Source: Chloroflexota bacterium (GTDB lineage Bacteria; Chloroflexota; Anaerolineae; Anaerolineales; Villigracilaceae). Taken from it: a DNA stretch of 64,000 nt. How positions within the stretch are numbered: the stretch's first letter is position 1; each line of letters begins with the position of its first letter. The stretch covers positions 1 to 64,000 of the forward strand of contig JAEWVF010000050.1 in assembly GCA_023459215.1 (NCBI GenBank), in the 5' to 3' direction. Below are positions 7,932 through 17,269 of the stretch, one piece after another. The notes under the pieces were generated by a model, which ran no database searches, was not told the DNA's origin, and worked only from the letters and a program-made list of their open reading frames with translations. Position numbers and translations under genes: made by a program.

Positions 7932-9026
7932 CTAGGGGCGGGCTGGCCGCAGGCTATCAGGAATCTCGCGGTAAACATCATCATAATCTTGGTATCCGCT
8001 GCGCACCACCAGGTCGAACAGGCTTTGCGCATCGAGAGTCTGCACTGGCAGAAGGACGCAAAAAATTGTGCCTTCAAAGGCGGGGTTGCCGGTCAATTCG
8101 GCCATTGTGCAGCGTTGCAAATCAATCAACGATTGCTCCTTGAGCAGCCGATCCATCACACGCACCGTCAACGGAGGCAGGTCGCGGGCATCGCGGAAAA
8201 CAGAAGCAACAAGCGCGCCGCTGGCCACGCGGTTGCTGACCGCCACCGTCGATTCCTGTCCGGCAACCAGGACAACCCCGTCCAATTCGGCATCCTGTAA
8301 AGCATCCAACACCCCCAGAGCGATGGTTTCACTCGAAACCAACACCCCGTCAACTTCATTCTCTTCTTCTTTGAGAATCTCTTCGATGAGACGCTGGGCC
8401 GAAACCTGTTCGCGACCGTCGAGGTATTCATCCGCCAGCAAACGCACCTGACGCGAAGCTGCATACGGCGCAAAGGCCTCATCCTGGCCCAAACGATACA
8501 AATTCACATTATGGTCGCTTATCGCGCCCGTAATGCGCACCAAACGGACCTGGCGGCGGGCAGCCGGACGATTATCGATATCGAGGGCAGCCAACAAAGC
8601 TTCAGCCTGCAGCTTGCCCGCTTCGCGATTATCAAAAGAAAGATAAGCGCTCAGTTTTGAACTTTTGACCAGGCGGTCGTAGGCAATCACTTTAACATTG
8701 GCGGCAATCGCGCCTTCAACCGCCGGGACGAGCGCATCGCCATCCACCGGGACAATGATGATCGCTTTAACACCCTCCTTGACCAGATTATCAACCTGGT
8801 CGGCTTGCAAACGCGCATCGCCATTGGCGTGTTGGCGAAAAACTTCATAGCCCTTCTCTTCCAATAAAACCGCCAGCATGGCTTCCTCAGCCTTGTAACG
8901 TTCGCTTTCCAATTCGGGAAAAAGCAACCCAACCTTGAGCGGGTCGCCGCCACCGCAAGCAGAAAGACTCACCACCAGGGCCGCAAAAATCAGCAGTTGA
9001 TATAATCGTTTCAATCCATTTAACAT
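7932..9026 (-). CDS. XylF-like periplasmic sugar-binding lipoprotein
   Basis: A 364-residue type I periplasmic binding protein (Peripla_BP_4 family), closest in motif to xylose/ribose binders. The signal peptide MLNGLKRLYQLLIFAALVVSLSAC has lipobox LSAC, so it is membrane-anchored. Family signatures in order: KVGLLFPELESERY, VFRQHANGDARLQADQVDNLV, IIIVPVDGDALVPAV, VIAYDRLV and AYLSFDNREAGKLQAEAL. These match XylF (IGMAIDD..ERW, SANGNEETQMSQIENMI, AYDRMI, YISFDN). No permease or ATPase gene is adjacent, so it either serves a transporter encoded elsewhere or works as a sensor. A -10 TATAAT at 9060-9055 and CAGGA before the ATG support the start. It diverges from the Nudix gene. Confidence 0.85.
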   Translation of the reverse strand: MLNGLKRLYQLLIFAALVVSLSACGGGDPLKVGLLFPELESERYKAEEAMLAVLLEEKGYEVFRQHANGDARLQADQVDNLVKEGVKAIIIVPVDGDALVPAVEGAIAANVKVIAYDRLVKSSKLSAYLSFDNREAGKLQAEALLAALDIDNRPAARRQVRLVRITGAISDHNVNLYRLGQDEAFAPYAASRQVRLLADEYLDGREQVSAQRLIEEILKEEENEVDGVLVSSETIALGVLDALQDAELDGVVLVAGQESTVAVSNRVASGALVASVFRDARDLPPLTVRVMDRLLKEQSLIDLQRCTMAELTGNPAFEGTIFCVLLPVQTLDAQSLFDLVVRSGYQDYDDVYREIPDSLRPARP

Positions 9027-9054
9027 GCTTCTTGTCCTGAACAGAATTTACCCC

Positions 9055-9062
9055 ATTATAAG
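9055..9062. promoter_or_regulatory. Back-to-back -10 elements between xylF-like and Nudix genes
   Basis: The sequence attataag contains TATAAT on the minus strand (9060-9055) and TATAAG on the plus strand (9057-9062), so the divergent genes appear to share overlapping -10 boxes. A minus-strand TTGAAA at 9085-9080 could be the -35, with a 19-nt spacer. Confidence 0.45.
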
Positions 9063-9087
9063 CCAGCCCAACCCGGAGATTTCAACC

Positions 9088-9639
9088 ATGCCCCCAACAA
9101 CCCCGCAACTACCCTGGGAATGTACGCACAGCGAGCAAGGCCCAGAGATTCCGCTTTTCCGAACCCGTTATAACTGGATGCGCAACCCGCGCAATGGAAC
9201 AACCCTGAAAGCCCTGGTACTCGAAGGCGGCGACTGGGTCAATATTGCCGCAATCACCCCGAATGAAAAAATTATCGTGGTGCGCCAATTCCGCTTTGGA
9301 ACAGGCCGCACCACGACAGAGTTTCCCGCCGGGCTGGTTGAAGCTGGAGAAGAATCCCTGGTCGCCGCCCAACGGGAACTGGCCGAAGAGACTGGCTACA
9401 CGACAAGCGAATGGATTTCACTCGGCAGCGTTGACGCCAATGCGGCCTTCCTGAACAATCAGTGCCACCTGTGGCTGGCAAAAAATGTCACTAAAACAAC
9501 CCAAACCTCGCTGGATGCCAGCGAAGACATCCTGGTTGCCGAACTCAGCCTGGAGGAACTCAAAGCCGAGATTGAAGCGGGGCGATTCAGCAATGCGCTC
9601 TCGCTACTGGCGGCGTATAAAGTTTTTGAGTTGAAGTAA
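9088..9639 (+). CDS. Nudix hydrolase (ADP-sugar pyrophosphatase-like)
   Basis: A 183-residue Nudix protein. The Nudix box GLVEAGEESLVAAQRELAEETGY fits GX5EX7REUXEEXGU exactly. The upstream FPAGLVE and VVRQFRFGTGRTTTEFPAG blocks are those of ADP-ribose/ADP-sugar pyrophosphatases (NudF-like), which cleave ADP-ribose to AMP and ribose-5-phosphate. Substrate assignment within Nudix is inference. The frame extends to an ATG at 9025 that would overlap the divergent gene start. The ATG at 9088, with GGAG 9 nt upstream, is preferred. Confidence 0.85.
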   Translation: MPPTTPQLPWECTHSEQGPEIPLFRTRYNWMRNPRNGTTLKALVLEGGDWVNIAAITPNEKIIVVRQFRFGTGRTTTEFPAGLVEAGEESLVAAQRELAEETGYTTSEWISLGSVDANAAFLNNQCHLWLAKNVTKTTQTSLDASEDILVAELSLEELKAEIEAGRFSNALSLLAAYKVFELK

Positions 9640-9768
9640 ACAATCCAAATTACATTGAGATGCGCTACACCGAAATATAATTTACTCAAATTAGTACAAA
9701 CAACTCTATGATATATTTGCGCGGACAGCAACTTTTCAATACTTGACAATTGATCAGGAAGTAGCGCG

Positions 9769-11805
9769 ATGATAAAAACGTTTCTCTTAAAACAACTTAA
9801 GAATGAGTCTCTAATAGCAGTCGTTCTAGTTTTCTTAACAACCCTTCTCACTTACGCCATTCATATCCCCAAATTAGGTTATTACTACGATGATTGGTAT
9901 GTTCTCTGGTCAGGAACAGCCAGGGGTGCAGATAGTCTTGTCACATTGTTCAGTACAGACCGTCCATTTATGGGGGTTATTTATTCCTATCTTTATAGCT
10001 TAATGGGTGACCAACTCATCCTTTGGCACCTCTATGCTCTCTTATGGCGCTTTATTGGCGCAATGGCTTTTTTCTGGATTCTGCGTTTGATATGGCCTAC
10101 ACAAAAATTCATTACTACACTCATGGCTATACTCTTTGTGGTATATCCTGGATTTTTGTCACAACCAGATGCACTTACCAAACAAAATCATCTTTTTGGG
10201 TTTGGAACAGCCTTGCTTTCGATAGCATTCATGCTACAAAGTTTGAAAATAAAAACAAAATTTTGGAAAATTATCTGTATTATTACTTCTGTTGTCTTAA
10301 CTGCAAACTACCTATTTATCTATGAATATATGGTTGGTTTGGAAGGTGTACGCGCAGCATTATTAGTTTTTACTTTAGTTCAAGGGGGTATCAAAGCTCC
10401 GAACGCTCTGCTGAAAGAAACATTTAAAAATTGGTGGCCCTATCCTCCTGTTGTGGCTGGGTTTCTATACTGGCGATTGTTTATTTTTGATAGCAGCCGA
10501 AGTGCAACCAATGCTGACAAATTAGCGTTCAACTACCGAAGTGATTTGGTAAATATGTCCTTACGTTTGGTATTCGAATCAATAAAAGATTTTCTAGACA
10601 CTGCATTTTTCGCCTGGTTTGTCCAGCCCTTTCGCTATTTTGCTACATCTGAATACGCTGAGCTTATTTTTGCGTTCCTGATATCTGGCCTTGTAATTGG
10701 ATTAATCTGGCTGTATCAATCTATATTCAAGAAAAATGGCGAAACAGGTTTTGATGAAACCAATACACCAGCATTAATCAAAAATTTTATGTTGCTCGGT
10801 ATTTTTGCTATCCTATGCACAATAATCCCCGTTGTTCTATCTGCCAGAGAATTTAATCCCACCGATGCATATAAAAGTTATGGCCTGCACCCTACAGGAG
10901 GGGTTATCCTCCTAATCACCGGTTTTGTTTTAATGCTTAAAGAGAGATACCGTAATTTTATATTGATGGGGCTGGTTGGTATCTCGGCTGCAACGCAATC
11001 TCTAAACGGTATAAGTTGGGGAAAATACTGGGATTATCAACGCGAAACCTGGTGGCAGCTTTCCTGGCGCGCCCCCGATATAAGAAATAATACGCTGCTG
11101 ATGACTTATTTTTCGGTTGATTTCGCCTTACAGCAAGATTATGAAACCTGGGGGCCGGTAAACTTAATTTATCGGCAAGACCCATTTGAATATCCGCAAA
11201 TTCAAGCAGAGGTGCTCAACTCCGATACCGCTTTTAATGTTTTACGTCAAGATGTTGCCGACAAATATATGCGAGACGCTTGGCTGCACCGGGATTTTTC
11301 TAAACTCTTATTAATCAGTTTGCCATCCAAAAACTCCTGTGTACATGTGATTGATGGTATTTTGCCGATTTACTCTGAAGATGAATCATTGCTAGTTGAA
11401 CGAGTGGGCAGCCGTTCACTCATCAAACGGATTACAACAGAAGGCGAAACACACATTCCGCCTATCAATATTTTCGGAGTTGAGCCAGAACACTCATGGT
11501 GTTATTACTACCAGAAAGCATCTCTAGCTCGCCAACAAGGTAAATGGGAAGAAGTCAGCCGTCTTTATGATGAAACCGTTGCCCAAGGGCTGAATGCCAA
11601 GGATAAGTCTGAATATTTTCCGTTTATTGAGGGGCTTATTAATTCGGGCAGATATGATGATGCGCAAAGAATATTCGAATCTGAAATAAAAGAACGCGAA
11701 AAATTAACTTATAAAATTTGCGAAACCCTCGCTAAAAATCCGGGTTATCCCAATGAGTTTAACTATAATTACGAGAAGATATATCAAGTTTTATGCGGAC
11801 AATGA
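9769..11805 (+). CDS. Multi-pass membrane protein, probable GT-C-type glycosyltransferase
   Basis: A 678-residue protein with about eleven hydrophobic segments in the first ~480 residues and a soluble C-terminal ~190 residues. After TM1 (SLIAVVLVFLTTLLTYAIHI) the first outer loop carries YYYDDWYVLW. The acidic pair is where GT-C glycosyltransferases (PMT/ArnT-like) keep their catalytic DD or DE. The C-terminal part (YYYQKASLARQQGKWEEVSRLYDETV ... EGLINSGRYDDAQRIFESEI) looks like two TPR-type helical repeats. A lipid-linked sugar donor is expected for the fold, but the substrate cannot be told. Codons and composition are conspicuously AT-rich compared with neighbours on both sides, which suggests acquisition from elsewhere. 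AGGAAG lies 7 nt before the ATG; a TATAAT at 9676-9681 is a candidate promoter. Confidence 0.65.
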   Translation: MIKTFLLKQLKNESLIAVVLVFLTTLLTYAIHIPKLGYYYDDWYVLWSGTARGADSLVTLFSTDRPFMGVIYSYLYSLMGDQLILWHLYALLWRFIGAMAFFWILRLIWPTQKFITTLMAILFVVYPGFLSQPDALTKQNHLFGFGTALLSIAFMLQSLKIKTKFWKIICIITSVVLTANYLFIYEYMVGLEGVRAALLVFTLVQGGIKAPNALLKETFKNWWPYPPVVAGFLYWRLFIFDSSRSATNADKLAFNYRSDLVNMSLRLVFESIKDFLDTAFFAWFVQPFRYFATSEYAELIFAFLISGLVIGLIWLYQSIFKKNGETGFDETNTPALIKNFMLLGIFAILCTIIPVVLSAREFNPTDAYKSYGLHPTGGVILLITGFVLMLKERYRNFILMGLVGISAATQSLNGISWGKYWDYQRETWWQLSWRAPDIRNNTLLMTYFSVDFALQQDYETWGPVNLIYRQDPFEYPQIQAEVLNSDTAFNVLRQDVADKYMRDAWLHRDFSKLLLISLPSKNSCVHVIDGILPIYSEDESLLVERVGSRSLIKRITTEGETHIPPINIFGVEPEHSWCYYYQKASLARQQGKWEEVSRLYDETVAQGLNAKDKSEYFPFIEGLINSGRYDDAQRIFESEIKEREKLTYKICETLAKNPGYPNEFNYNYEKIYQVLCGQ

Positions 11806-11838
11806 ACAAAAGACTTTTTTGCGTATGAACTGATGATT

Positions 11839-12834
11839 TCAACTTCGCGCCGCGAGGGCCATTTCCAGGGCCCGGACTCCATCTTCGAGGGTGCAGATGG
11901 GAGCGGACTCACCGGCAGCGACTTTCAGGAAATGGGCGGTTTGGGCGACGAACAGGTCGTTGCGCTCGAAACCAGCCGGGAGTTGGTATTCCGTTTCGAT
12001 AGCGGGAGCAGGCTGGGGGTGGATCGCGCCAAAAGCGTCCGGCATCTGGAGGTGGATCAGGGTCCCGTCAGCGTTATCCCAGCGGAGAGTCCCCGCCGCG
12101 CCGACAATTTCCAGGCGATGCACCGGCGGGCGCTGGAAGTAGTTGACATGCACCCCGCCAATCGCGTCGCTCTCGAACTTTAGTCCAATTTCGGCCACAT
12201 CTTCCACCCCGCTCAGTTCCAACGCAGAAATATGCCCGCTCAAGGATTGCAGCGAAGCCACTTCGCCCAGCAGAAAGCGCAAATAATCCAGCGGATGGGT
12301 GAGCGTGCGCGCCACGCCGCCACCCAGGTCGTCACGGGCGGCATAACTGGCGCGATAATCTTCCCAAGGATGCCAGTTTGGCAGGTATTCGCCCCAATGG
12401 GCATGGACGGTCAGGATTTTGCCGAGCGCGCCCGACTGGATCAGCTCGCGGGCTTTGTTCAGGGTGGGGTGGTAGCGAAACTGGAAACCGACCAGGATGC
12501 GATTGCCGTTCCGCTCGGCAGCCCGGCGCAGCTCATCGACCCGCGACAAATCTTCGGCGATGGGCTTTTCAAGCAGGATGGCGCACCCGGCCTGCGCCGA
12601 CGGGATGGCGACATCCATATGCAAGGCAGTCGGGTTGGCAACGATGACTGCTTGCGGTTGGTGTTTTTCAAGCGCTGCGGCCAGATCGGTTTCGACAGGA
12701 TAGCCCGCCAACTCGTCATCGGGCAGGGTCGCTTTGCGAGTGCGATACAGGACAAGATCACGCTCACCCAAGGAAATCAGGTTGCGAAAATGTCGTCGTC
12801 CAATGGAGCCAAGACCGGCAATCAAAATTTTCAT
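11839..12834 (-). CDS. Gfo/Idh/MocA-family oxidoreductase
   Basis: A 331-residue NAD(P)-dependent oxidoreductase. The N-terminal Rossmann motif MKILIAGLGSIGRRHFRNL (GxGxxG) is followed by VIVANPTALHMDVAIPSAQAGCAILLEKPIAED. The EKP signature supplies the catalytic Lys of this family. The C-terminal half is the α/β substrate domain, with GGGVARTLTHPLDYLRFLLG at the expected place for the catalytic His/Asp segment. Family members oxidise or reduce sugars, inositols or UDP-sugars; nearby MFS transporters and glycan genes fit sugar metabolism. It runs in the same direction as the two MFS genes, 23 nt downstream of them, so co-transcription is likely. Confidence 0.88.
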   Translation of the reverse strand: MKILIAGLGSIGRRHFRNLISLGERDLVLYRTRKATLPDDELAGYPVETDLAAALEKHQPQAVIVANPTALHMDVAIPSAQAGCAILLEKPIAEDLSRVDELRRAAERNGNRILVGFQFRYHPTLNKARELIQSGALGKILTVHAHWGEYLPNWHPWEDYRASYAARDDLGGGVARTLTHPLDYLRFLLGEVASLQSLSGHISALELSGVEDVAEIGLKFESDAIGGVHVNYFQRPPVHRLEIVGAAGTLRWDNADGTLIHLQMPDAFGAIHPQPAPAIETEYQLPAGFERNDLFVAQTAHFLKVAAGESAPICTLEDGVRALEMALAARS

Positions 12835-12857
12835 AGGTGAATCCTTTGGAATTTATT

Positions 12858-14033
12858 CTACACAGCCGCGCGTTTTTGGCCAGCCAGCAAAATGAGCAAC
12901 ATACCAATCATCAACGCGCAAAAAAGTAAGGTGGCGCTAAAGCCGATTTGCAGACCAAGCAAGTCGCTGGCAACGCCTACCAGCCAGGGGCCGAGCATCC
13001 CGCCCAGGCCGGCGAAGGTAAAGAGCAGGCCCAAAATCGCGCCCTGATTTGCCGCATGTTGGTCTGAAACAGCAGCCGTAATGGTTGGGAAAATAATCGA
13101 TAGGAAGAGGCCGCTGACCGGTAACAAGAAAAAGAGTTCGGGTGGCCCAAAAACGCCAACGGCGATGCTGACAAATGCCGCCAGTGAAACCATCAACATA
13201 ATTCTGAGATAACCGATCCGGTCGACAAAGAAACTACCGATAAAGCGTCCGACCATCATCAGGCCAAAATAAAGGGAGAGCATCTGGGTGCTGAGGGACA
13301 CATCCAGGCCTTTTTGAGTTTGCAGGAATTCAACGATCCAGGAACCGATGCCCAGTTCGGTGGAAACATAGATGGCAATCAGGAAATAGTACCAAATGGT
13401 ATAACCGCTGAACGCAGTCTTCATCAGTTTCGAAAAAGAAATCGATTCGCTTTTTTGGATAGTCTCACGCGGATATTTCGCCAGCAGGGTATAAACCAAC
13501 ATCACGGCGACCAGCGCCAGCGCGCCCTGGTACACCTGGCGCCAGGAGAATTCGTTCGCAAGCAGGGATCCGGCGTAAAGGGGCGCGGTCATCGAACCCA
13601 ACCCGTGCAGAACCGACATCAGGTTCAGGTATTTGGCCTTTTGCGCGGAATGCAAATCCACAATCATGTTGTTCGCGCCCAGTTCAATTGCGCCCAGTCC
13701 CAGCCCGAGAACGAGCATAGAGAGCGCCAGCGGCCAAAAGGTACTGAAACTGCTAAAACCAAAAATGCCAAGGGCCAGGCAGACCGCCGCAATGATTAAA
13801 ACGGTTTTCTTGCCGGCCAGGTCGGCCAGGATGCCGGTCAGCAGGGTGGCAATCAGGAAGCCGATGTAAATTCCGAGCAGGATGCTGCCGCCAACTGAAT
13901 AGGAGAAATTCAGGTCGCGCAGGAAGGCCGGAATGGTAGCCCCTTTCAGGTTATCGGAAAAGCCGAATACGAAAAAGGCGAAGAAACTGGCAATCGTCCA
14001 GACCCAGATGGTGGTTTTATTCGTGGTTTGCAT
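12858..14033 (-). CDS. Major facilitator superfamily transporter
   Basis: A 391-residue, ~12-TM MFS protein starting MQTTNKTTIWVWTIASFF. The start at 14033 is chosen over an upstream TTG because AAAGGA lies 6 nt before it. The loop GILADLAGKKTVLI after TM2 and DRIGYLRIML in the second half correspond to the MFS A motif, and the repeat symmetry is normal. It resembles FucP/Bsc6-like sugar or organic-solute permeases, but the substrate is not deducible. The first 17 nt overlap the end of the preceding MFS gene, giving translational coupling. Confidence 0.82.
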   Translation of the reverse strand: MQTTNKTTIWVWTIASFFAFFVFGFSDNLKGATIPAFLRDLNFSYSVGGSILLGIYIGFLIATLLTGILADLAGKKTVLIIAAVCLALGIFGFSSFSTFWPLALSMLVLGLGLGAIELGANNMIVDLHSAQKAKYLNLMSVLHGLGSMTAPLYAGSLLANEFSWRQVYQGALALVAVMLVYTLLAKYPRETIQKSESISFSKLMKTAFSGYTIWYYFLIAIYVSTELGIGSWIVEFLQTQKGLDVSLSTQMLSLYFGLMMVGRFIGSFFVDRIGYLRIMLMVSLAAFVSIAVGVFGPPELFFLLPVSGLFLSIIFPTITAAVSDQHAANQGAILGLLFTFAGLGGMLGPWLVGVASDLLGLQIGFSATLLFCALMIGMLLILLAGQKRAAV

Positions 14034-15228
14034 GAGATTCCTTTTGTGATTTGCGCAAAGCCAGCCCCAGGCTGAGCAGGCCAATCGAATAGCCGGTCAG
14101 CGAAAGGGCGTAGAGCCAGCGCGCGCCAACGGCATCGAAAATTGCACCCGAAACCGGGGCAGCAAGCATACTGACCAAGCCGGAGATGGTGATGGTATAC
14201 AGCGCCAGAACGGTACCGGTTTCGTTGGGCTGAGTGCGGCTCGAAATCAGGCCGATAAATGCTACCGTGTAAAAGCTGAAACTGGTCCCGCCGACAAAAC
14301 GGGCGATCATGATTGTGGCAATCGAGGGGAAGAGCAGCACAAGCAGGCGCTGGAAGATGATAATAATGAAAGCCAGGAGCATCAGGCGCGGGGCACTGAC
14401 CTTGCGGACGATTTTATCGGCCCAGAGCATGAAGGGCAGTTCGACCACCGCGCTCAAAATCCCGGCCACACTGATCAGGCTTTTGCTGGCGCCCAACTCG
14501 GCAAGATAGACCGTCTCGAACTGCAAAACCCCATTGTTCAAGAAGCCGATAAAAACCAGCGCAATTGCAAATCCAAAAAGGATTGGGTCGCGCGCAACCC
14601 GGCCCAGGGTGGCGGGCAGTCCCGGTTTGGGTGCATCGGCAGCCGGCCGGGCGCTGGCAAAATGCTGCGGGCGGATAGAAAATATCAGCGCGCTGGCCGC
14701 CACAAATCCAAATGCGACCCCGCCAAAACCGGCGGCAAAGCCCAGGCGTTCGATCAGCCATCCAGCCGCCAGTACGCTGATGATCCATCCAACCGACGAC
14801 CAGACACGCACACTGCCGTAGCCTGTTCCGGCAGAACCTGCCACACTGACCGCCATCGAATCAGAAATCGGCACCAGGCCGGACATAATCATTGCCTGAA
14901 AAAAGATTATCAACAGGATCGGCCAAAAAGAGGTTTGCTGGCCGATAAAAAGGTAGGCCAACGCGCCAAGCGCCAGCGCCCATTGCAGATAACGCTCAGG
15001 GCGCGCGCTTTTCTTGACCTCGCTGACCAAAACCGGGGCAACAAGCAAGCCAATCAGGGAACTGGTTGCAGATAACGTGCCAATCTGCTTTCCGTTTAGC
15101 CCAAGGCCAACGTAAAACAGGTTGATAAAAGGAAGGATGAATCCCCAACCACCCAGGTAGGCAAAATAATAGGCGCGGGCAAGAAACAAGTCGCGCCGAT
15201 CCAGTGAAGTAGGCTCAAAAGTGTTCAT
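14017..15228 (-). CDS. Major facilitator superfamily transporter (MFS_1-like)
   Basis: A 403-residue membrane protein with ~12 TM helices, starting MNTFEPTSLDRRDLFLARAYYFAYLGGWGFILPFINLFYVGLGL. The FINLFYVGLGLNGKQIGTLSATSSLIGLLVAPV stretch is typical of the MFS_1-like/LacY-related nucleoside-H+ symporter branch. It is first in a three-gene minus-strand set (this gene, a second MFS gene, an oxidoreductase). Two different MFS genes overlapping by 17 nt could give two separate importers or an import/export pair; no evidence chooses between them. Confidence 0.82.
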   Translation of the reverse strand: MNTFEPTSLDRRDLFLARAYYFAYLGGWGFILPFINLFYVGLGLNGKQIGTLSATSSLIGLLVAPVLVSEVKKSARPERYLQWALALGALAYLFIGQQTSFWPILLIIFFQAMIMSGLVPISDSMAVSVAGSAGTGYGSVRVWSSVGWIISVLAAGWLIERLGFAAGFGGVAFGFVAASALIFSIRPQHFASARPAADAPKPGLPATLGRVARDPILFGFAIALVFIGFLNNGVLQFETVYLAELGASKSLISVAGILSAVVELPFMLWADKIVRKVSAPRLMLLAFIIIIFQRLLVLLFPSIATIMIARFVGGTSFSFYTVAFIGLISSRTQPNETGTVLALYTITISGLVSMLAAPVSGAIFDAVGARWLYALSLTGYSIGLLSLGLALRKSQKESHANHE

Positions 15229-15356
15229 TTTTTAATCTGTGCGAGTATATCATCTGTCAGACAAAAGAATCTGGAATCGCAGGTTCCCGCAAGCGTGGAT
15301 TATTATTGTATACTCGGCGAGATAAAATCAATTCCAGAGATAGTGGAACCATTTCA

Positions 15357-16448
15357 ATGAAAGTCATCTATTTCTCACTAGACTATACCCCTCACGACCA
15401 GCGCTTTCTTTCCGCGCTTTCGGAAAGCGACCACAAAATCTTTTATGTGCGTTTGCAAAAAGGCCCACGACAAACCGAGTCGCGACCTGTGCCGGCCAAC
15501 GTGGAAATCGTTCCCTGGGCAGGCGGGCAAAAACTGTTTTCCTGGCGCGATTTACCCCAACTGGTACTCGACTTCCGGCGGATAGTAAACAAGATTAAAC
15601 CAGACCTGGTGCATGCCGGCCCAATCCAAACCTGCGCTTTCATCGCAGCCCTGGCCGGCGTTCGTCCACTCCTGACCATGTCGTGGGGCTTCGATCTGAT
15701 GAAAGATGTCTACCGCAACCGCTGGTGGGAATTTGCCACCCGCTACACCCTGAAGCGTTCCAGCTTTTTTACATCGGACGCGAATGTCACCCGCGATATG
15801 GCCGTTAAATACGGTATGAACCCTGCCAAAACGGTTGTCTTCCCCTGGGGCGTCGATCTGGAACGATTCCAGCCCGATCCGGCTCACGCTTTCAGCGGCG
15901 ACTCGTTCACTCTTTTCTGCAATCGCTCCTGGGAACCGAACTACGGTGTGGATGTGCTCGCCAGGGCTTTCGTATCGGTTACCCGCCAACGCCAGGATGT
16001 ATCCCTGCTTTTGCTTGGCGGCGGGTCACAGGGAGCAGCAATTCGCCGCATCCTGATCAACGGCGGAGCCGAGGGCTATACCACCTTCCCGGGGCACATC
16101 AACAACGCCGAACTGCCGCGTTATTACCAGATGGCCGATCTGTACATCAGCCCTTCGCATGTCGATGGCTCATCCGTTTCACTGATGGAAGCCCTGGCCT
16201 GCGGCCTGCCATGCCTGGTGTCGGATATCCCCGCCAACAAAGAATGGGTACGGGAAGGGTATAATGGCTGGCTGTTCCACGACAGCGATCACATCGAACT
16301 GGCTGCAAAAATCCTGAAAGCCATCGAACAGCGCGAAAAACTACCCGAAATCGGAAAGAACTCCCGCGCCACGGCCGAAGAAAAAGCGGACTGGCCGAAG
16401 AACGTGCAAACCCTGCTCGAAACTTACAAAATATGCCAAAAACTGTAG
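15357..16448 (+). CDS. Glycosyltransferase family 4
   Basis: A 363-residue GT-B glycosyltransferase. The start MKVIYFSLDYTPHDQRFLSAL begins the first Rossmann domain. The C-terminal domain has VDLERFQPDP, LFCNRSWEPNYGVDVLARAFVSV, LLLLGGG and the donor-binding YISPSHVDGSSVSLMEALACGLPCLVSDI, where the GT4 E-x7-E region reads SSVSLMEALACGLP. It would transfer a sugar from a nucleotide donor, probably at the cytoplasmic face, during surface polysaccharide or glycolipid assembly. The downstream SpsF-like gene overlaps by 16 nt. It diverges from the MFS operon. An in-frame ATG further upstream (15306) lacks homology and falls in promoter sequence. Confidence 0.87.
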   Translation: MKVIYFSLDYTPHDQRFLSALSESDHKIFYVRLQKGPRQTESRPVPANVEIVPWAGGQKLFSWRDLPQLVLDFRRIVNKIKPDLVHAGPIQTCAFIAALAGVRPLLTMSWGFDLMKDVYRNRWWEFATRYTLKRSSFFTSDANVTRDMAVKYGMNPAKTVVFPWGVDLERFQPDPAHAFSGDSFTLFCNRSWEPNYGVDVLARAFVSVTRQRQDVSLLLLGGGSQGAAIRRILINGGAEGYTTFPGHINNAELPRYYQMADLYISPSHVDGSSVSLMEALACGLPCLVSDIPANKEWVREGYNGWLFHDSDHIELAAKILKAIEQREKLPEIGKNSRATAEEKADWPKNVQTLLETYKICQKL

Positions 16449-17269
16449 CCATCATCCAGGCCCGGATGGGTTCCTCGCGACTGCCGGGTAAAGTTTTATT
16501 GGACATTGCCGGGAAACCGATGATTCAGCACGTCATCGAGCGGACTCAACGCGCCCGCAACCTGGATTCCGTACTCGTTGCCACGACCACCGACCCGGCG
16601 GACGACCCGGTAGCCGCTTTCGCCGCTTCGATCGGCGTTCCCTGCACCCGCGGCAGCCTGCACGATGTACTCGACCGCTACTACCAGGCGGCAAAACAGC
16701 ACCAGGCCAAGTTCGTTGTCCGCATCACCGCCGACTGCCCGCTGATCGACCCGGATGTCATCCATCAAACCGTACAACTGATTACTGACAACAAGTCACT
16801 GAACACGGATTTTGCTTGCAATCGCCTGCCGCCGCCCTTCAGCCGTAGCTTCCCCATCGGCCTGGACGTGGAAGCCTGCACCTTTGCCGCCCTTGAACGC
16901 GCCTGGAAAGAATCGACCGAAACTTTCCACCGCGAACACGTCATGCCGTATATCTATGAAGGCGCGCGCTTGACACCTGAAACCCCACAGCTGGCGCTTG
17001 GTATTTCACAGCGCGGATTCCGCATCGCCCAATTGCATCATACGCCTGACTATGGCGAACAGCGCTGGACAGTCGACACCCCCGAAGACCTGGTCTTTAT
17101 CCGCGAAATCTTTGCCAGGCTGGATGGGAAACCCAACTTTAACTGGTATGATGTGCTCGAAATCGTTCAAAAACATCCCGAACTAACCCAAATTAACGCC
17201 GGGGTGCGCCACAAAACCATGACCGAAGTGGATAACCGAGTAACCGATAAACCAGCTACTGAAAACTGA
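16433..17269 (+). CDS. SpsF-like cytidylyltransferase (CMP-sugar synthetase family)
   Basis: A 278-residue nucleotidyltransferase. The N-terminus MPKTVAIIQARMGSSRLPGKVL is the nucleotide-binding loop of the CMP-KDO/CMP-sialate synthetase superfamily, in the SpsF branch. DVLDRYYQAA and RITADCPLIDPDVI supply the metal-binding Asp residues. It should activate a sugar or sugar acid with CTP for the glycosyltransferases around it. Start and stop overlap both neighbours (16 nt with the GT4 gene, 1 nt with the next gene), marking a tight operon. The final ~20 residues are low in family conservation. Confidence 0.85.
   Translation: MPKTVAIIQARMGSSRLPGKVLLDIAGKPMIQHVIERTQRARNLDSVLVATTTDPADDPVAAFAASIGVPCTRGSLHDVLDRYYQAAKQHQAKFVVRITADCPLIDPDVIHQTVQLITDNKSLNTDFACNRLPPPFSRSFPIGLDVEACTFAALERAWKESTETFHREHVMPYIYEGARLTPETPQLALGISQRGFRIAQLHHTPDYGEQRWTVDTPEDLVFIREIFARLDGKPNFNWYDVLEIVQKHPELTQINAGVRHKTMTEVDNRVTDKPATEN

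Noticed and set aside
15284..15314. Promoter TTCCCG-19-TATACT before the GT4 gene
   Set aside because: The -35 is poor and the spacer long; not strong enough to list.
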